Shown here: in pieces, positions 10,334-20,024 of the stretch
Layout: each line of letters opens with the position of its first letter
How positions within the stretch are numbered: position 1 is the first letter of the stretch
Source: Bacillota bacterium
Lineage (GTDB): Bacteria > Bacillota > Clostridia > Acetivibrionales > JANLFN01
Length of the DNA stretch: 38,182 nt
Reading direction: 5' to 3'
Assembly (NCBI GenBank): GCA_030705825.1
Contig: JAUZPR010000016.1
Location: 1-38,182 of the forward strand
Notes under the pieces: generated by a model
The model's input: only the letters and a program-made list of their open reading frames with translations
Told to the model about the DNA's origin: nothing
Database searches by the model: none
Translations under genes and position numbers: made by a program

Positions 10334-10777
10334 TTATTTAAGAAGAAAATATAGTATCCCTGCAAACACTGATGCCGATATACCATAAACTATAACAGGT
10401 CCGGCAATAATAAACATTCTTGCTCCCACTCCAACTACAAAACCTTCTCTTTTATATTCCATCGCCGGAGATACAATGGAATTTGCAAAACCCGTTATTG
10501 GAACTATTGAACCTGCTCCGGCAAATCTCCCCAACTCGTCGTAGACATTCAAACCGGTAAAAAAAGCACCAAAAAAAATCATAATTAAAGAAGTGAGCCC
10601 AGCTGCATCCTCCGGCTTTACTCCTTTGGATATTATGAGATTTGATATAAACTGCCCTACAATACAAATCAATCCACCTATAACAAATGCTCTCGTTACA
10701 TTTCTCAAAACTTTTGATTTAGGAGATTTTTCTTCAACATATTTGAGATACTCCTGTTTCGTGTACATTTTCTGCAT
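10334..10777 (-). CDS. spoVAC: stage V sporulation protein AC
   Basis: YVEEKSPKSKVLRNVTRAFVIGGLICIVGQFI, GAGSIVPITGFANSIVSPAMEYKREGFV. Confidence 0.95.
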   Translation of the reverse strand: MQKMYTKQEYLKYVEEKSPKSKVLRNVTRAFVIGGLICIVGQFISNLIISKGVKPEDAAGLTSLIMIFFGAFFTGLNVYDELGRFAGAGSIVPITGFANSIVSPAMEYKREGFVVGVGARMFIIAGPVIVYGISASVFAGILYFLLK

Positions 10778-10837
10778 AATTTTTCTCCTATGGTTTTATG
10801 GTTTGATTTTTAATTATTTATCGAAATGTTCAAAACA

Positions 10838-10866
10838 TATTTTGTTCAAAATAATTTTAATTATGC
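10838..10866 (-). promoter_or_regulatory. predicted sigma-G/sigma-F promoter of spoVAC
   Basis: Minus strand GCATA - 17 nt - CAAAATA, close to the forespore consensus; partly overlaps the end of the small ORF. Confidence 0.45.
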
Positions 10867-11042
10867 CGAAGGTATTTGCACCCCATATTTTGTTGGAAAT
10901 CATTAAAAACAAAAACTCCTCTGGTAGGGACCTTCCCCGCATTCTGCCTTGATTCCAGCATTATCAGAAGTACTATTGTCACTATAAGTAAAAAACCTAT
11001 CATAATTAGAATAATCTTATGTTTTTTTATAGCTTCAAGCAT
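10857..11042 (-). CDS. small single-TM protein of unknown function (61 aa)
   Basis: MLEAIKKHKIILIMIGFLLIVTIVLLIML: basic N-terminus plus hydrophobic helix; GGCGGGTG SD. Lies between sigF and spoVAC. Confidence 0.55.
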   Translation of the reverse strand: MLEAIKKHKIILIMIGFLLIVTIVLLIMLESRQNAGKVPTRGVFVFNDFQQNMGCKYLRHN

Positions 11043-11044
11043 AA

Positions 11045-11088
11045 AAACACCCGCCTATACTTTTTATTCAAAAATAGTATTAGGCGGG
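11045..11088 (-). terminator. terminator-like hairpin overlapping the SD/start of the small ORF
   Basis: cccgcctatact / agtattaggcggg stem (one bulge); minus strand ends GGCGGGTGTTTTTATG. Confidence 0.55.
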
Positions 11089-11112
11089 CATCAAAACAAT
11101 ATTCAAATTTTT

Positions 11113-11403
11113 AAAAGAATTTCCCTTGCTTGCGGCAGTTTTAAATAAGTAATTCTATTATATAGTATGTGTAATCCCTTACACATACTATATCCTTTTT
11201 TTACATCACGAAAATCTTATTTCCTATGCTTACTCATTTTCGTGATTGAATTTTTGTGTTCCGTGCCGAATTCGGCACACACACAAAAGAATTTCCCTGC
11301 GCTCTTAACACTTATTAGCGGCAGTTTTAAATAAGAAATTCTATAATTGTGTTCCGTGCCGAATTCGGCACACACACAAAAGAATTTCTAATTTAAAACT
11401 GCC
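11113..11403. repeat. cluster of nested palindromes and direct repeats
   Basis: Two identical 42-nt copies (11254-11295, 11347-11388) each with GTGCCGAATTCGGCAC; 23-nt inverted arms 11320-11342/11381-11403 (22/23); further hairpins at 11161-11192 and 11205-11246. Confidence 0.92.
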
Positions 11404-12143
11404 TAATTAAAACTTATCTTTCTTCTTATGTCTTCTATTATCTTTTTTTCGATTCTGGAGACCTGGACTTGTGACAAGCCCATCATACCGGCTATTTGCG
11501 CCTGAGTCTTCTCCTTGAAATACCTTAGTATTATTATCTGCTTTTCACGGGGCTTTAATGTTTCAAGTATCTGTTTTAAGGCTATTTTATCAATAATGTC
11601 CAATTCATTGCTGGTGTTTTCCCCATCTATCCTGTCTATAAGAAGAATTGGAGAATTATCACCTTCACTGACGGTATTATAAAGCGATTCAGGCAAGCAA
11701 CCGGCTTCCATTGCCATTACAAGGTCTTCAACCTGTATTTTTAGACGTTCTGCAATTTCATTCATAGACGGCTCTCTCCCGAGTTCCTTACTCATTACTT
11801 CCTTTGTAACTCTCGCTTTATTGGAAGTCTCTTTTAAGGAACGGCTCACCTTGATTATCCCATCATCCCTGATAAATCTTTTAATTTCTCCAATTATCAT
11901 AGGAACCGCATAGGTGGAAAACCTTACATCAAAAGATTTATCGAACTTATTGATTGCCTTGATAAGACCTATACTGCCTATCTGAAACAAATCATCGGCC
12001 TCATATCCCCTGTTCTGGAATCTTCGTACAATACTCCATACCAATCCTATATTATTCTCAACCAGGATTGACTGAGCCTCCTTGCTTCCGTTTTTAGCTT
12101 TTTCTATAAGGTCAATGACATCCATATCCTGTAAACAATTCAT
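11403..12143 (-). CDS. sigF: RNA polymerase sporulation sigma factor SigF
   Basis: GLVWSIVRRFQNRGYEADDLFQIGSIGLIKAINKFD, RFSTYAVPMIIGEIKRFIRDDG, C-terminal HTH; downstream of spoIIAA-spoIIAB. Confidence 0.96.
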   Translation of the reverse strand: MNCLQDMDVIDLIEKAKNGSKEAQSILVENNIGLVWSIVRRFQNRGYEADDLFQIGSIGLIKAINKFDKSFDVRFSTYAVPMIIGEIKRFIRDDGIIKVSRSLKETSNKARVTKEVMSKELGREPSMNEIAERLKIQVEDLVMAMEAGCLPESLYNTVSEGDNSPILLIDRIDGENTSNELDIIDKIALKQILETLKPREKQIIILRYFKEKTQAQIAGMMGLSQVQVSRIEKKIIEDIRRKISFN

Positions 12144-12257
12144 ACTCTTTTAATACCTTTCCCGCGTTTAAGTGGTTTCAGGTTATTCCTCTTATGTAAT
12201 TATGCCCATATTTACATAATATTTACATTTAAAGGCAAAAAAATATTATTTCCCATA

Positions 12258-12695
12258 CTATTTTTCTATAAGTGATTTAAAAGTTTTGTACATGGTTACA
12301 GAAGTTCCCTTTCCAGGCTCTGATTTCACTTCTATGCTGTCCATAAAGCTCTCCATTACTGTAAAACCCATTCCAGAACGTTCCATTTCCGGTTTGGACG
12401 TATACAACGGCTGTCTGGCAAGCTCAATGTCCTCTATACCCTTACCTTTATCTAAAACAGTAATTTCTACCGAATCATCAAAAAGTTTACATTCCATAAC
12501 GACTATACCGCTGTTATTTTCATAGCCGTGAATAATTGCATTTGTGACAGCTTCAGAAACTGCTGTTTTTACATCAGTCAGCTCCTCCAGGGTTGGATCA
12601 AGCTGTGAGACAAATGCAGCTGCTACTATTCTCGCAAATGATTCATTATTTGATTTGCTTAGAAATTCTAACCTCATTTCATTAACAGGTTGCAT
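12258..12695 (-). CDS. spoIIAB: anti-sigma F factor
   Basis: [56 protein letters not shown] (GHKL ATPase). Confidence 0.96.
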   Translation of the reverse strand: MQPVNEMRLEFLSKSNNESFARIVAAAFVSQLDPTLEELTDVKTAVSEAVTNAIIHGYENNSGIVVMECKLFDDSVEITVLDKGKGIEDIELARQPLYTSKPEMERSGMGFTVMESFMDSIEVKSEPGKGTSVTMYKTFKSLIEK

Positions 12696-12712
12696 GATAT
12701 GACCCTCTCCCT

Positions 12713-13054
12713 TTACATACTTAAAGATTCTATAGCATTTTCCATATTATCATAAACAGGAATAATTTTCAAAATACCCGACATTTCCAGGATTCTTCTT
12801 ATCTGTGAGTTAGGATTGACAATAACAGCTGTACCATTCAGTTTTTGAATCATCTTATATCTTCCCATAATGACGCCAATACCTGAACTGTCCATAAAGT
12901 TTACATTGGAAAAGTCAAAAATTATATTTTTCACCGACGAGTTGATCATTTCGGAATCTACTTTTCTCTTTACACTTTCGACATAATGATGGTCCAGTTC
13001 CCCTGCAATATCAACTATTAAATTTGTTCTTTTAACCGCTACCTTGATTTGCAA
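12713..13054 (-). CDS. spoIIAA: anti-sigma F factor antagonist
   Basis: STAS domain, [24 protein letters not shown] at 13054 preceded by GGAGGGG; the ORF-track ATG at 13096 lies upstream of the SD. Confidence 0.93.
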   Translation of the reverse strand: MQIKVAVKRTNLIVDIAGELDHHYVESVKRKVDSEMINSSVKNIIFDFSNVNFMDSSGIGVIMGRYKMIQKLNGTAVIVNPNSQIRRILEMSGILKIIPVYDNMENAIESLSM

Positions 13055-13102
13055 TAAAATTCCCCTCCAGTTTTTATGTTTGGCGGATGCCCGCATTAAT
13101 TT

Positions 13103-13131
13103 ATATTCTTCATCAAAAATATTTACCCTTC
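13103..13131 (-). promoter_or_regulatory. predicted sigma-H promoter of the spoIIA operon
   Basis: GAAGGGTAA - 11 nt - GAAGAATAT versus RNAGGAWWW / RNNGAATWW. Confidence 0.65.
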
Positions 13132-13180
13132 AAAGAAAGATGGCTTGTTTTGTCATAAAAAAAAAACATGTCGGCAAAAT

Positions 13181-13210
13181 AAAATAAAAAATCCGGTATT
13201 TCTACCGGAT
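13181..13210 (-). terminator. intrinsic terminator downstream of the HPr gene
   Basis: ATCCGGTA/TACCGGAT stem followed by TTTTTTATTTTATTTT on the minus strand. Confidence 0.85.
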
Positions 13211-13251
13211 AGGACTTGATTATATTAATCATTCTCTAATGTTTAAAATTT

Positions 13252-13506
13252 TCAATATAAAGTCAACAGATCTATCAGCTCTTTTACAGCAAGCTCTTCG
13301 TCCTCACCTTCAGCGCTTATCATTACCGGCTCTCCATTGGCAATTGCCAGAGACATCAGACCCATTATACTTTTCGCGTTTACTCTTCTATCATCCTTGA
13401 TAATCCAGATTTTTGACGTGAATCTACCGGCGGTTTCAACAAACATTGCTGCCAGCCGGGCATGCAGCCCGGACGGATTTGTTATTTCTACCGTTTTTTC
13501 AAGCAT
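13252..13506 (-). CDS. HPr family phosphocarrier protein at crh-like locus
   Basis: NPSGLHARLAAMFVETA (His15), NAKSIMGLMSLA (Ser46); next to whiA. Confidence 0.92.
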   Translation of the reverse strand: MLEKTVEITNPSGLHARLAAMFVETAGRFTSKIWIIKDDRRVNAKSIMGLMSLAIANGEPVMISAEGEDEELAVKELIDLLTLY

Positions 13507-13508
13507 TT

Positions 13509-14465
13509 CTACTCTCCCTTTCGGCTTCTTATATCTTCTGCAATGCTGTCAAGTCTGCGTAATCTATGATTTACCCCCGACTTGCCAAGGGGCGGATTTA
13601 ACATTTCTCCCAATTCCTTAAGATTTGCATCACTGTTATTCAATCTTATTTCTGCTATCTCTCTGAGATTCTCGGGCAGACTGTCAAACCCGAGGTTATC
13701 TTTAATATACCTGATATTTTCAATCTGGCGCAAGGATGCGTTAACAGTTTTGCCGAGGTTTGCCGTTTCACAGTTTACTATTCTGTTTACATTATTGCGC
13801 ATTTCTTTTAATATCCTTACATTTTCAAGATCCATAAGAGCTGAATGAGCACCTATTATATTAAGGAAATCAACTATATTCTCACCTTCCTTGATATAAG
13901 CTACATAACTGCCTTTGCGTCTGATTATTTTAGCTTTAAGTCCAAACCTGTCCGCCAGGTTTCTGAATGTAACAGCAAAATTGCGGTTATGGCTTGCTAT
14001 CTCAAGGTGATATGTTTTTTCAGGATCGCTTAAAGAGCCACCTGCCAAAAAGGCTCCTCTCAGGAAGGATTTTCTGCAGCATGCCTTTTTAAATAGATTA
14101 GAGGTATTAATAGTAAATACTTCATGACCATCTATTTTATTGTCTTCATATAAAATGCCTGCACTGTCAAGCAGCTGTTTCAAGCCTGTAGACAATGTTA
14201 TCAGCAGAGTATAGGAAATATGGTTTTTCAGCTTTTTGCATCTTCTTATCAGAACTTCAGGATAAATATTGTACAGCTTCTTAATAATTGAAAATATTCT
14301 TCTTGCAAAAGCTGCATTTTCAGTTGAAATCCTGATACTGAATCCATTATCTGTTTTTACAACACCACTGCTTCCTATAACTGCAGCCAATTCAGAAAGC
14401 AGACAACACTTTTGTGTTGTTTCCAGCCTGCACAATTCATTTTTAACTGTCAATGAAAAGGACAA
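13509..14465 (-). CDS. whiA: DNA-binding protein WhiA
   Basis: [80 protein letters not shown]. Confidence 0.96.
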   Translation of the reverse strand: MSFSLTVKNELCRLETTQKCCLLSELAAVIGSSGVVKTDNGFSIRISTENAAFARRIFSIIKKLYNIYPEVLIRRCKKLKNHISYTLLITLSTGLKQLLDSAGILYEDNKIDGHEVFTINTSNLFKKACCRKSFLRGAFLAGGSLSDPEKTYHLEIASHNRNFAVTFRNLADRFGLKAKIIRRKGSYVAYIKEGENIVDFLNIIGAHSALMDLENVRILKEMRNNVNRIVNCETANLGKTVNASLRQIENIRYIKDNLGFDSLPENLREIAEIRLNNSDANLKELGEMLNPPLGKSGVNHRLRRLDSIAEDIRSRKGE

Positions 14466-14559
14466 ATTCTACACCCCGCATAAATACAGTAACATAAGCG
14501 CGAATAAATGATATCACAAGTTATTTGCATTTTCAATCAAGGCTCATATATCAAAATTT

Positions 14560-16509
14560 TCATTTTATCAAATCACTGTAGACCCTTAGGATTTCGCCAA
14601 CACTCCAGGCTTGGGCAAAGCATCCTCTTGGATAGAAAGGCTGATTGCCGTCAAAGATTTCCGATATATTTCCCAGACATGCATCATAAATGTGTTCTTT
14701 AAGAGGTCCCAGCAGTTTTAAAGCCGTTTGTCTTGTTCGTTTATTGTAACCCCAGGTCCTCAGATATGCTGTTATAAACGGACCCATAAGCCACGGCCAG
14801 ACTGTCCCCTGATGGTATGAGCTGTCCCTGTTGTACTGGTTTCCAATATACTGCCCCCTGTACTCCTTGCTGTCAGCTGCAAGAGTTCTTAAGCCGTAGG
14901 GAGTCAGCAGCTTTTTCCATACCATATCTACAACGGCTTTAGCTTTTTCTCCCGTTATAGCCGGATAGGCCAGACTTACAGATAAAATTTGATTGGGACG
15001 CACTGCCGTATCTTTGTATTCACCATTTATTACATCATAAAGGCACTTGTAATCTTCATTCCAAAACTCAGCTGTAAAGGATTTGCCTGTTAATTCGGCC
15101 AATTCCTCATATTTTCTTCCGCCGCCACCTTTGACTTCATAAAGATAGCCCAGAATCCTAAGGGCATTATACCATAAGGCGTTTACTTCAACTGCTTTTC
15201 CTTGCCTCGGAGTAATTACCCAATCACCGACCTTTGCGTCCATCCAGGTCAGCTGAGTCTGCTCATTACCAGCTGTTATCAAGCCATCGGTATCCATTTT
15301 AATATTGTAAAGAGTCCCGTTAATAAAATGATTTACTATGTCTGTTAATACATCCAGAAGACTTCCTGTTAAATAATCCTTATCATCTGTGTAATCCAGA
15401 TAACTTTTAACTGCCTGGAAATACCACAAGGCGGCATCAACGCTGTTATAGGCAGGCTGTTGGCCTTCATCGGGAAATACGTTGGGGACAAGCCCGTTAC
15501 TTATATACCTTTTAAATGTATCCAGAATCTCTTTTGCATCCTTGAAACGTCCAGTAACCAGAGTGAGACCCGGAAAAGCTATCATAGTATCCCTGCCCCA
15601 GTCGGTGAACCAGGGGTAGCCTGCCAAAATAGTCTTGGCATCTGTGGATTTTCTGTATACAATAAAGTCATCTGCAGCTCTGGTAAGCTCACAGACAAAC
15701 TCATCGGAGGAATCAGTCAGGTTCAGCAAACGTTCTTCCTCTTCCCTTATCAATTTACATCCATCAAATACTTCTTCGCCCTTCTCAATTGTAGCCGCGA
15801 AGGTAATGTATTTTTCTTCCCCCGGCATTATTCCTGCTTCAAAATATCCCGGTATAAAATGATCTTCGGTCGAATCCAGTCCTCTTTCCCTCTCAATTGC
15901 ATAATCCATATTATAAAAGAAGCAGTCGTTTAAGCCCACAAAGCTGCCTTCACTGCAGGAAAGAGCAATTTTCGTCTCCAGTTCATAAGGAGTTACAATA
16001 ATTCTTTTACCATTCTCCTGGTATTTAAAATTCATATATTCTCTTTTAGAATTAAAATGATAGTCCCTGAAATTAAGAAGGGGTGTAAGCCTGAGTTTTA
16101 TACTGCTGTTCCCGTTAATTATATGATAGAGCACAATAATGGTATTTTTCCCATGCACCATACATATCTTTTTTTCAATAAATATGTCATCACATCTGAA
16201 ATAATAGCATGGAAGCGGGTTTCTGGAAAAATGGTCGAGGTATTGATACCCGTTCATTGTAAAATCAGGTGTTCTGAATGAACTTAAATTATATGTCATA
16301 TTATCTGCTTCTATAGTTTCATCAAGCTTTGAAACTATAAGGTGCCTTGCAACCGGCGGATTAAGCGAAGCTACCAACAAGCCGTGATACCTTCTTGTAT
16401 TTGCTCCTATTACAGTCGAAGATGCAAACCCGCCAATACCGTTTGTAATCAACCATTCCTTTTCTATTCCGCGCTCAAATGTACGCCAGTTCGTTCTGCT
16501 GAAATCCAT
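14560..16509 (-). CDS. amylo-alpha-1,6-glucosidase / glycogen debranching enzyme family
   Basis: EWLITNGIGGFASSTVIGANTRRYHGLLVA, FTDWGRDTMIAFPGLTLVTGRF, YHQGTVWPWLMGPF. Confidence 0.93.
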   Translation of the reverse strand: MDFSRTNWRTFERGIEKEWLITNGIGGFASSTVIGANTRRYHGLLVASLNPPVARHLIVSKLDETIEADNMTYNLSSFRTPDFTMNGYQYLDHFSRNPLPCYYFRCDDIFIEKKICMVHGKNTIIVLYHIINGNSSIKLRLTPLLNFRDYHFNSKREYMNFKYQENGKRIIVTPYELETKIALSCSEGSFVGLNDCFFYNMDYAIERERGLDSTEDHFIPGYFEAGIMPGEEKYITFAATIEKGEEVFDGCKLIREEEERLLNLTDSSDEFVCELTRAADDFIVYRKSTDAKTILAGYPWFTDWGRDTMIAFPGLTLVTGRFKDAKEILDTFKRYISNGLVPNVFPDEGQQPAYNSVDAALWYFQAVKSYLDYTDDKDYLTGSLLDVLTDIVNHFINGTLYNIKMDTDGLITAGNEQTQLTWMDAKVGDWVITPRQGKAVEVNALWYNALRILGYLYEVKGGGGRKYEELAELTGKSFTAEFWNEDYKCLYDVINGEYKDTAVRPNQILSVSLAYPAITGEKAKAVVDMVWKKLLTPYGLRTLAADSKEYRGQYIGNQYNRDSSYHQGTVWPWLMGPFITAYLRTWGYNKRTRQTALKLLGPLKEHIYDACLGNISEIFDGNQPFYPRGCFAQAWSVGEILRVYSDLIK

Positions 16510-16524
16510 TAAAGCCTCCGCTGT

Positions 16525-17856
16525 CTATTCAATCAAGTATTTTTTCAATCTATCTTTTACATAATAATAGTCAATTATTCTCTTTTTATCTTTTGCAAGA
16601 ACATCTTCAGCTACCAGTTCAATGATAGCCTGCGCAAGTTTCATGGGGTTGTGCCTTACCAGGTTGTTTTTAATGCTTACAAAATCCCCTCCGATAATTT
16701 TAATACCGCTCTTATCAAGATTCTCCAGGTCTATTCTTACGGTTTCTGCAAATTCTTCCTTGTATCTTGATTTTAACTCGTCGGGTATATCAGCCGTATT
16801 AACCATGCAGTAATCTAAAATGCCCTTGTAGGAATGCTCCTCTATGGCATTGATATGATCTGAAACAGAATAGCCTTCTGTCTCCCCTGACTGAGTCATT
16901 ACATTGCAAACATATATTTTTATGGCATTGGATTTTGATATTGCATCACAAATACCTTTTACAAGCAGATTAGGTATTATACTTGTATATACACTACCTG
17001 GGCCAAGAATAATGGCGTCTGCTTCCATAATGGTATCTATCGCATCCTGAAGAGGACAGACAGCTTCCGGTTCCATATAGACTCTTTTGATTTTACCGGG
17101 ATGAATATCACCATGTTTTCCGATTTTTGATTCACCGTATATGACAAACCCGTCCTCCAGCTCAGCACACAGCTGTACATCCTCCAGAGTCACAGGAAGC
17201 ACCTTTCCTGTAACGGCAAGAACTGAACTCATTTTATGTACAGCTTCCTCAAAGCTCGAAGAAATGCCGTGCATAGCAGCAAGAAACAGGTTTCCAAAGC
17301 TCTGTCCCTTTAACATTCCATCTTCAAACCTGTATTGAAGAAGCTTTTCCATTGTCGGTTCTGTATCTGCCAGAGCCAGGACACAGTTCCTTATATCACC
17401 CGGCGGAAGCATACCCAGGTCCTGTCTGAGCATTCCCGAGCCGCCGCCGTCATCTGCCACCGTAACAACCGCTGTAATATTTGAGCTGAATTCCTTGAGA
17501 CCCCTGAGCATTGTAGATAATCCGGTACCTCCGCCTATTACAACTATCTTGGGTCCGTTTATGAGAATTCTTCGTTCATAAAGCAAATTGCTCAGTTTAT
17601 CAGAGTCAAGAGATATCTTGAACTTGCTGTTTGAAATTGCGTGAAACAATGTTTTTGTCAGATACTTTAACGATAGAAATATAAAAACACAGCCGGCTAA
17701 TATCAGCATTACAGACAATGTAGTCTTGAGCAGGCTGATATAAATTTCGGTCACAATAAAAGAAAGCCCAAAGCTTATGCATGCTATTCCGGCTATGCCC
17801 AAAAGAACCCATCGTTTAATTCTAATTCCCGGTCTGAACCAGTCAATCAACCTCAT
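16525..17856 (-). CDS. yvcK: gluconeogenesis factor YvcK family
   Basis: [61 protein letters not shown]-terminal TM segments. Confidence 0.95.
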   Translation of the reverse strand: MRLIDWFRPGIRIKRWVLLGIAGIACISFGLSFIVTEIYISLLKTTLSVMLILAGCVFIFLSLKYLTKTLFHAISNSKFKISLDSDKLSNLLYERRILINGPKIVVIGGGTGLSTMLRGLKEFSSNITAVVTVADDGGGSGMLRQDLGMLPPGDIRNCVLALADTEPTMEKLLQYRFEDGMLKGQSFGNLFLAAMHGISSSFEEAVHKMSSVLAVTGKVLPVTLEDVQLCAELEDGFVIYGESKIGKHGDIHPGKIKRVYMEPEAVCPLQDAIDTIMEADAIILGPGSVYTSIIPNLLVKGICDAISKSNAIKIYVCNVMTQSGETEGYSVSDHINAIEEHSYKGILDYCMVNTADIPDELKSRYKEEFAETVRIDLENLDKSGIKIIGGDFVSIKNNLVRHNPMKLAQAIIELVAEDVLAKDKKRIIDYYYVKDRLKKYLIE

Positions 17857-18728
17857 TTACCGGCACCTCTATTATCCTTGTCAATATCCCTATGTTCGAT
17901 AACAACCCTGTGGCTCTTTTCTACCAGAGACCTGTAAATTGAATCTGCAATAACCACAGATCTATGTTTCCCGCCGGTACACCCTATACCTATAACAAGA
18001 TGGGACTTACCCTCTTTCACGTAGTTAGGTATGAGAAATTCCAGCATCTCATCCAGTTTCTGAATAAACAAGCCTGTTTCAGGACACTTCATTACATATT
18101 CCTTTACTGCCTCGTGTTTACCGGTCAGTCTTTTCATAGAACTTATATAAAAAGGATTAGGAATAAAACGCACATCAAATACCAAATCACAGTCTGTAGG
18201 TATACCGTATTTAAAACCGAAGGAAATGACATTTATTACAAGACCTTCGGCATCCTTGCCTTCTACTACAATATTGAGTATTTCTTCCCTTAGCTGGCGT
18301 GGTGTCAATTCGGATGTATCAATGATATAGTTGGCCTTTTCCTTGATTTCCTGCAGTATATCCCTTTCCAGCTCTATACCCTTTACAATTCTCCCGTCGG
18401 GCGCCAGCGGGTGTGAACGCCTGCTTTCCTTGAACCTCTTTATTAGAACCTCATTTGATGCTTCAAGGAACATTATTTCATAGGAGAATCCCGCGTCTTT
18501 CAATGCAGATAATCCCGGAAAGAAATCATTAAGCAGAGATCCACCTCTTATATCAATAACCAAAGCAATCTTGTCCATCTTACCTTTGCTTTGAAAACAT
18601 ACCTCAGCAAACTTTGGGATAAGTGAAGGCGGAAGGTTATCAACACAGAAGAACCCTAAATCCTCCAAATATTTAGCTGTCTGGCTTTTACCCGCACCGG
18701 AAATACCTGTTACAACAATGAACCGCAT
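17853..18728 (-). CDS. rapZ: RNase adapter / nucleotide-binding protein RapZ
   Basis: [54 protein letters not shown] at 18728 preceded by GGAGG. Confidence 0.95.
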   Translation of the reverse strand: MRFIVVTGISGAGKSQTAKYLEDLGFFCVDNLPPSLIPKFAEVCFQSKGKMDKIALVIDIRGGSLLNDFFPGLSALKDAGFSYEIMFLEASNEVLIKRFKESRRSHPLAPDGRIVKGIELERDILQEIKEKANYIIDTSELTPRQLREEILNIVVEGKDAEGLVINVISFGFKYGIPTDCDLVFDVRFIPNPFYISSMKRLTGKHEAVKEYVMKCPETGLFIQKLDEMLEFLIPNYVKEGKSHLVIGIGCTGGKHRSVVIADSIYRSLVEKSHRVVIEHRDIDKDNRGAGK

Positions 18729-18777
18729 TTTAACCTCCATATGAACCGGAAATGTAGTATATATAAATCCTTTTATA

Positions 18778-19004
18778 GTTGAGAGTTCACGGTTGGGAGT
18801 TTGGAGTTAAAACCAAAGTTTTTACATGGGAAAAAATTTTTGGCCTGAATCCTAAACCTTTAACCCAAATTCCATCAAATTACAAACTCACTCTATTTTG
18901 AACTCTATATTTTTGCACTTATCTTTAATCCACGTACCCTAAACTCCTAACTCTTAACCTTCTAACCCGAATTTCTCCTAACCCCGAACTCCTGACACCG
19001 AACT
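18778..19004. repeat. paired-arm heptanucleotide repeat, GTTNGGA / AACTCCT words
   Basis: gttgaga-gttcacg-gttggga-gtttgga-gttaaaa at the left; complementary AAC-rich heptads at the right, with slips. Confidence 0.78.
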
Positions 19005-19012
19005 TAGTTTTC

Positions 19013-19927
19013 CTACTCTTCACCTACTATTTTAACCTCTGTCTGAAGCTCCACATTATATTTAGACTTTACTGTATCCTGTACATGTTTTATAAGGTTT
19101 ATTACATCCCTGGCTGTTGCTCCGCCCCTATTTACTATAAAGCCGCAGTGCTTTTCCGATACTTCAGCCCCGCCTATCCTGAAACCCCTTAATCCGCTGT
19201 CTTCTATCAGCTTCCCTGCAAAATAGCCTGTCGGTCTCTTGAAAACGCTGCCTGCACTTGGCAGCTCAATAGGCTGTTTGTCACACCTTTTTTTTGTAAG
19301 CTCCGCCATGGATGCTTTTATTTCTTGATAATTACCCTTTTTTAATTTTAACATACATTTAAGAATAATTCCGTCTTCAGATTGAATAAAACTGGTCCTA
19401 TATCCGAATTTATGCTGATCACCTTCCACAATCCTTATTTCGCCATTCATAGTCATATATTCGGTCTTGACAATTACATCCTTCATTTCTCCACCATAGG
19501 CACCTGCATTCATGGCAGCTGCACCGCCTAGAGTTCCCGGTATTCCCGAGGCAAACTCCAGCCCCGTCAATGAGTTTTCAAGTGCCCTGTTTGATAGCTT
19601 GGAAAGCAGTATCCCTGCCTGTGCCTCAATAACATCATCCCTGACCTGGCAGGAATTAAAATTATCAAAAAGCTTTATAACAACCCCTCTTATGCCTTTA
19701 TCCTTTACTACAAGGTTTGTTCCGTTCCCCATGACAAAAAAGGGTATACCGTTTTGGCTGCAAAATCTCAGCGTATCGGCAAGCTTCCCTATATCTGTCG
19801 GTTTAACCAAAATATCAGCGGGACCCCCAACTTTAAAGGATGTATGTAATGCCATCGGCTCATCTGTTCTAACACTTTCAATTCCTGAAATTTGTGCCAG
19901 CATTGAAGCAGTTTTAGTTTTATCCAA
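19013..19927 (-). CDS. murB: UDP-N-acetylmuramate dehydrogenase
   Basis: [70 protein letters not shown] at 19927 has SD AGGGAGTG; ORF track extends to 19969. Confidence 0.95.
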   Translation of the reverse strand: MDKTKTASMLAQISGIESVRTDEPMALHTSFKVGGPADILVKPTDIGKLADTLRFCSQNGIPFFVMGNGTNLVVKDKGIRGVVIKLFDNFNSCQVRDDVIEAQAGILLSKLSNRALENSLTGLEFASGIPGTLGGAAAMNAGAYGGEMKDVIVKTEYMTMNGEIRIVEGDQHKFGYRTSFIQSEDGIILKCMLKLKKGNYQEIKASMAELTKKRCDKQPIELPSAGSVFKRPTGYFAGKLIEDSGLRGFRIGGAEVSEKHCGFIVNRGGATARDVINLIKHVQDTVKSKYNVELQTEVKIVGEE

Positions 19928-20024
19928 AAAATTCACTCCCTGTGATGTATGCCGGATTATACGTAACATCAGTTATCTTAATACCATAGTATTCCGTTCA
20001 GCCTATCCCTGACATAGTATCAGG

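Noticed and set aside
11263-11278. GTGCCGAATTCGGCAC resembles the EcoRI cDNA adapter (AATTCGGCACGAG), suggesting vector or adapter contamination.
   Set aside because: It occurs twice in identical 42-nt native-looking contexts inside an intact sporulation cluster with larger matching inverted arms; an adapter would not explain that.
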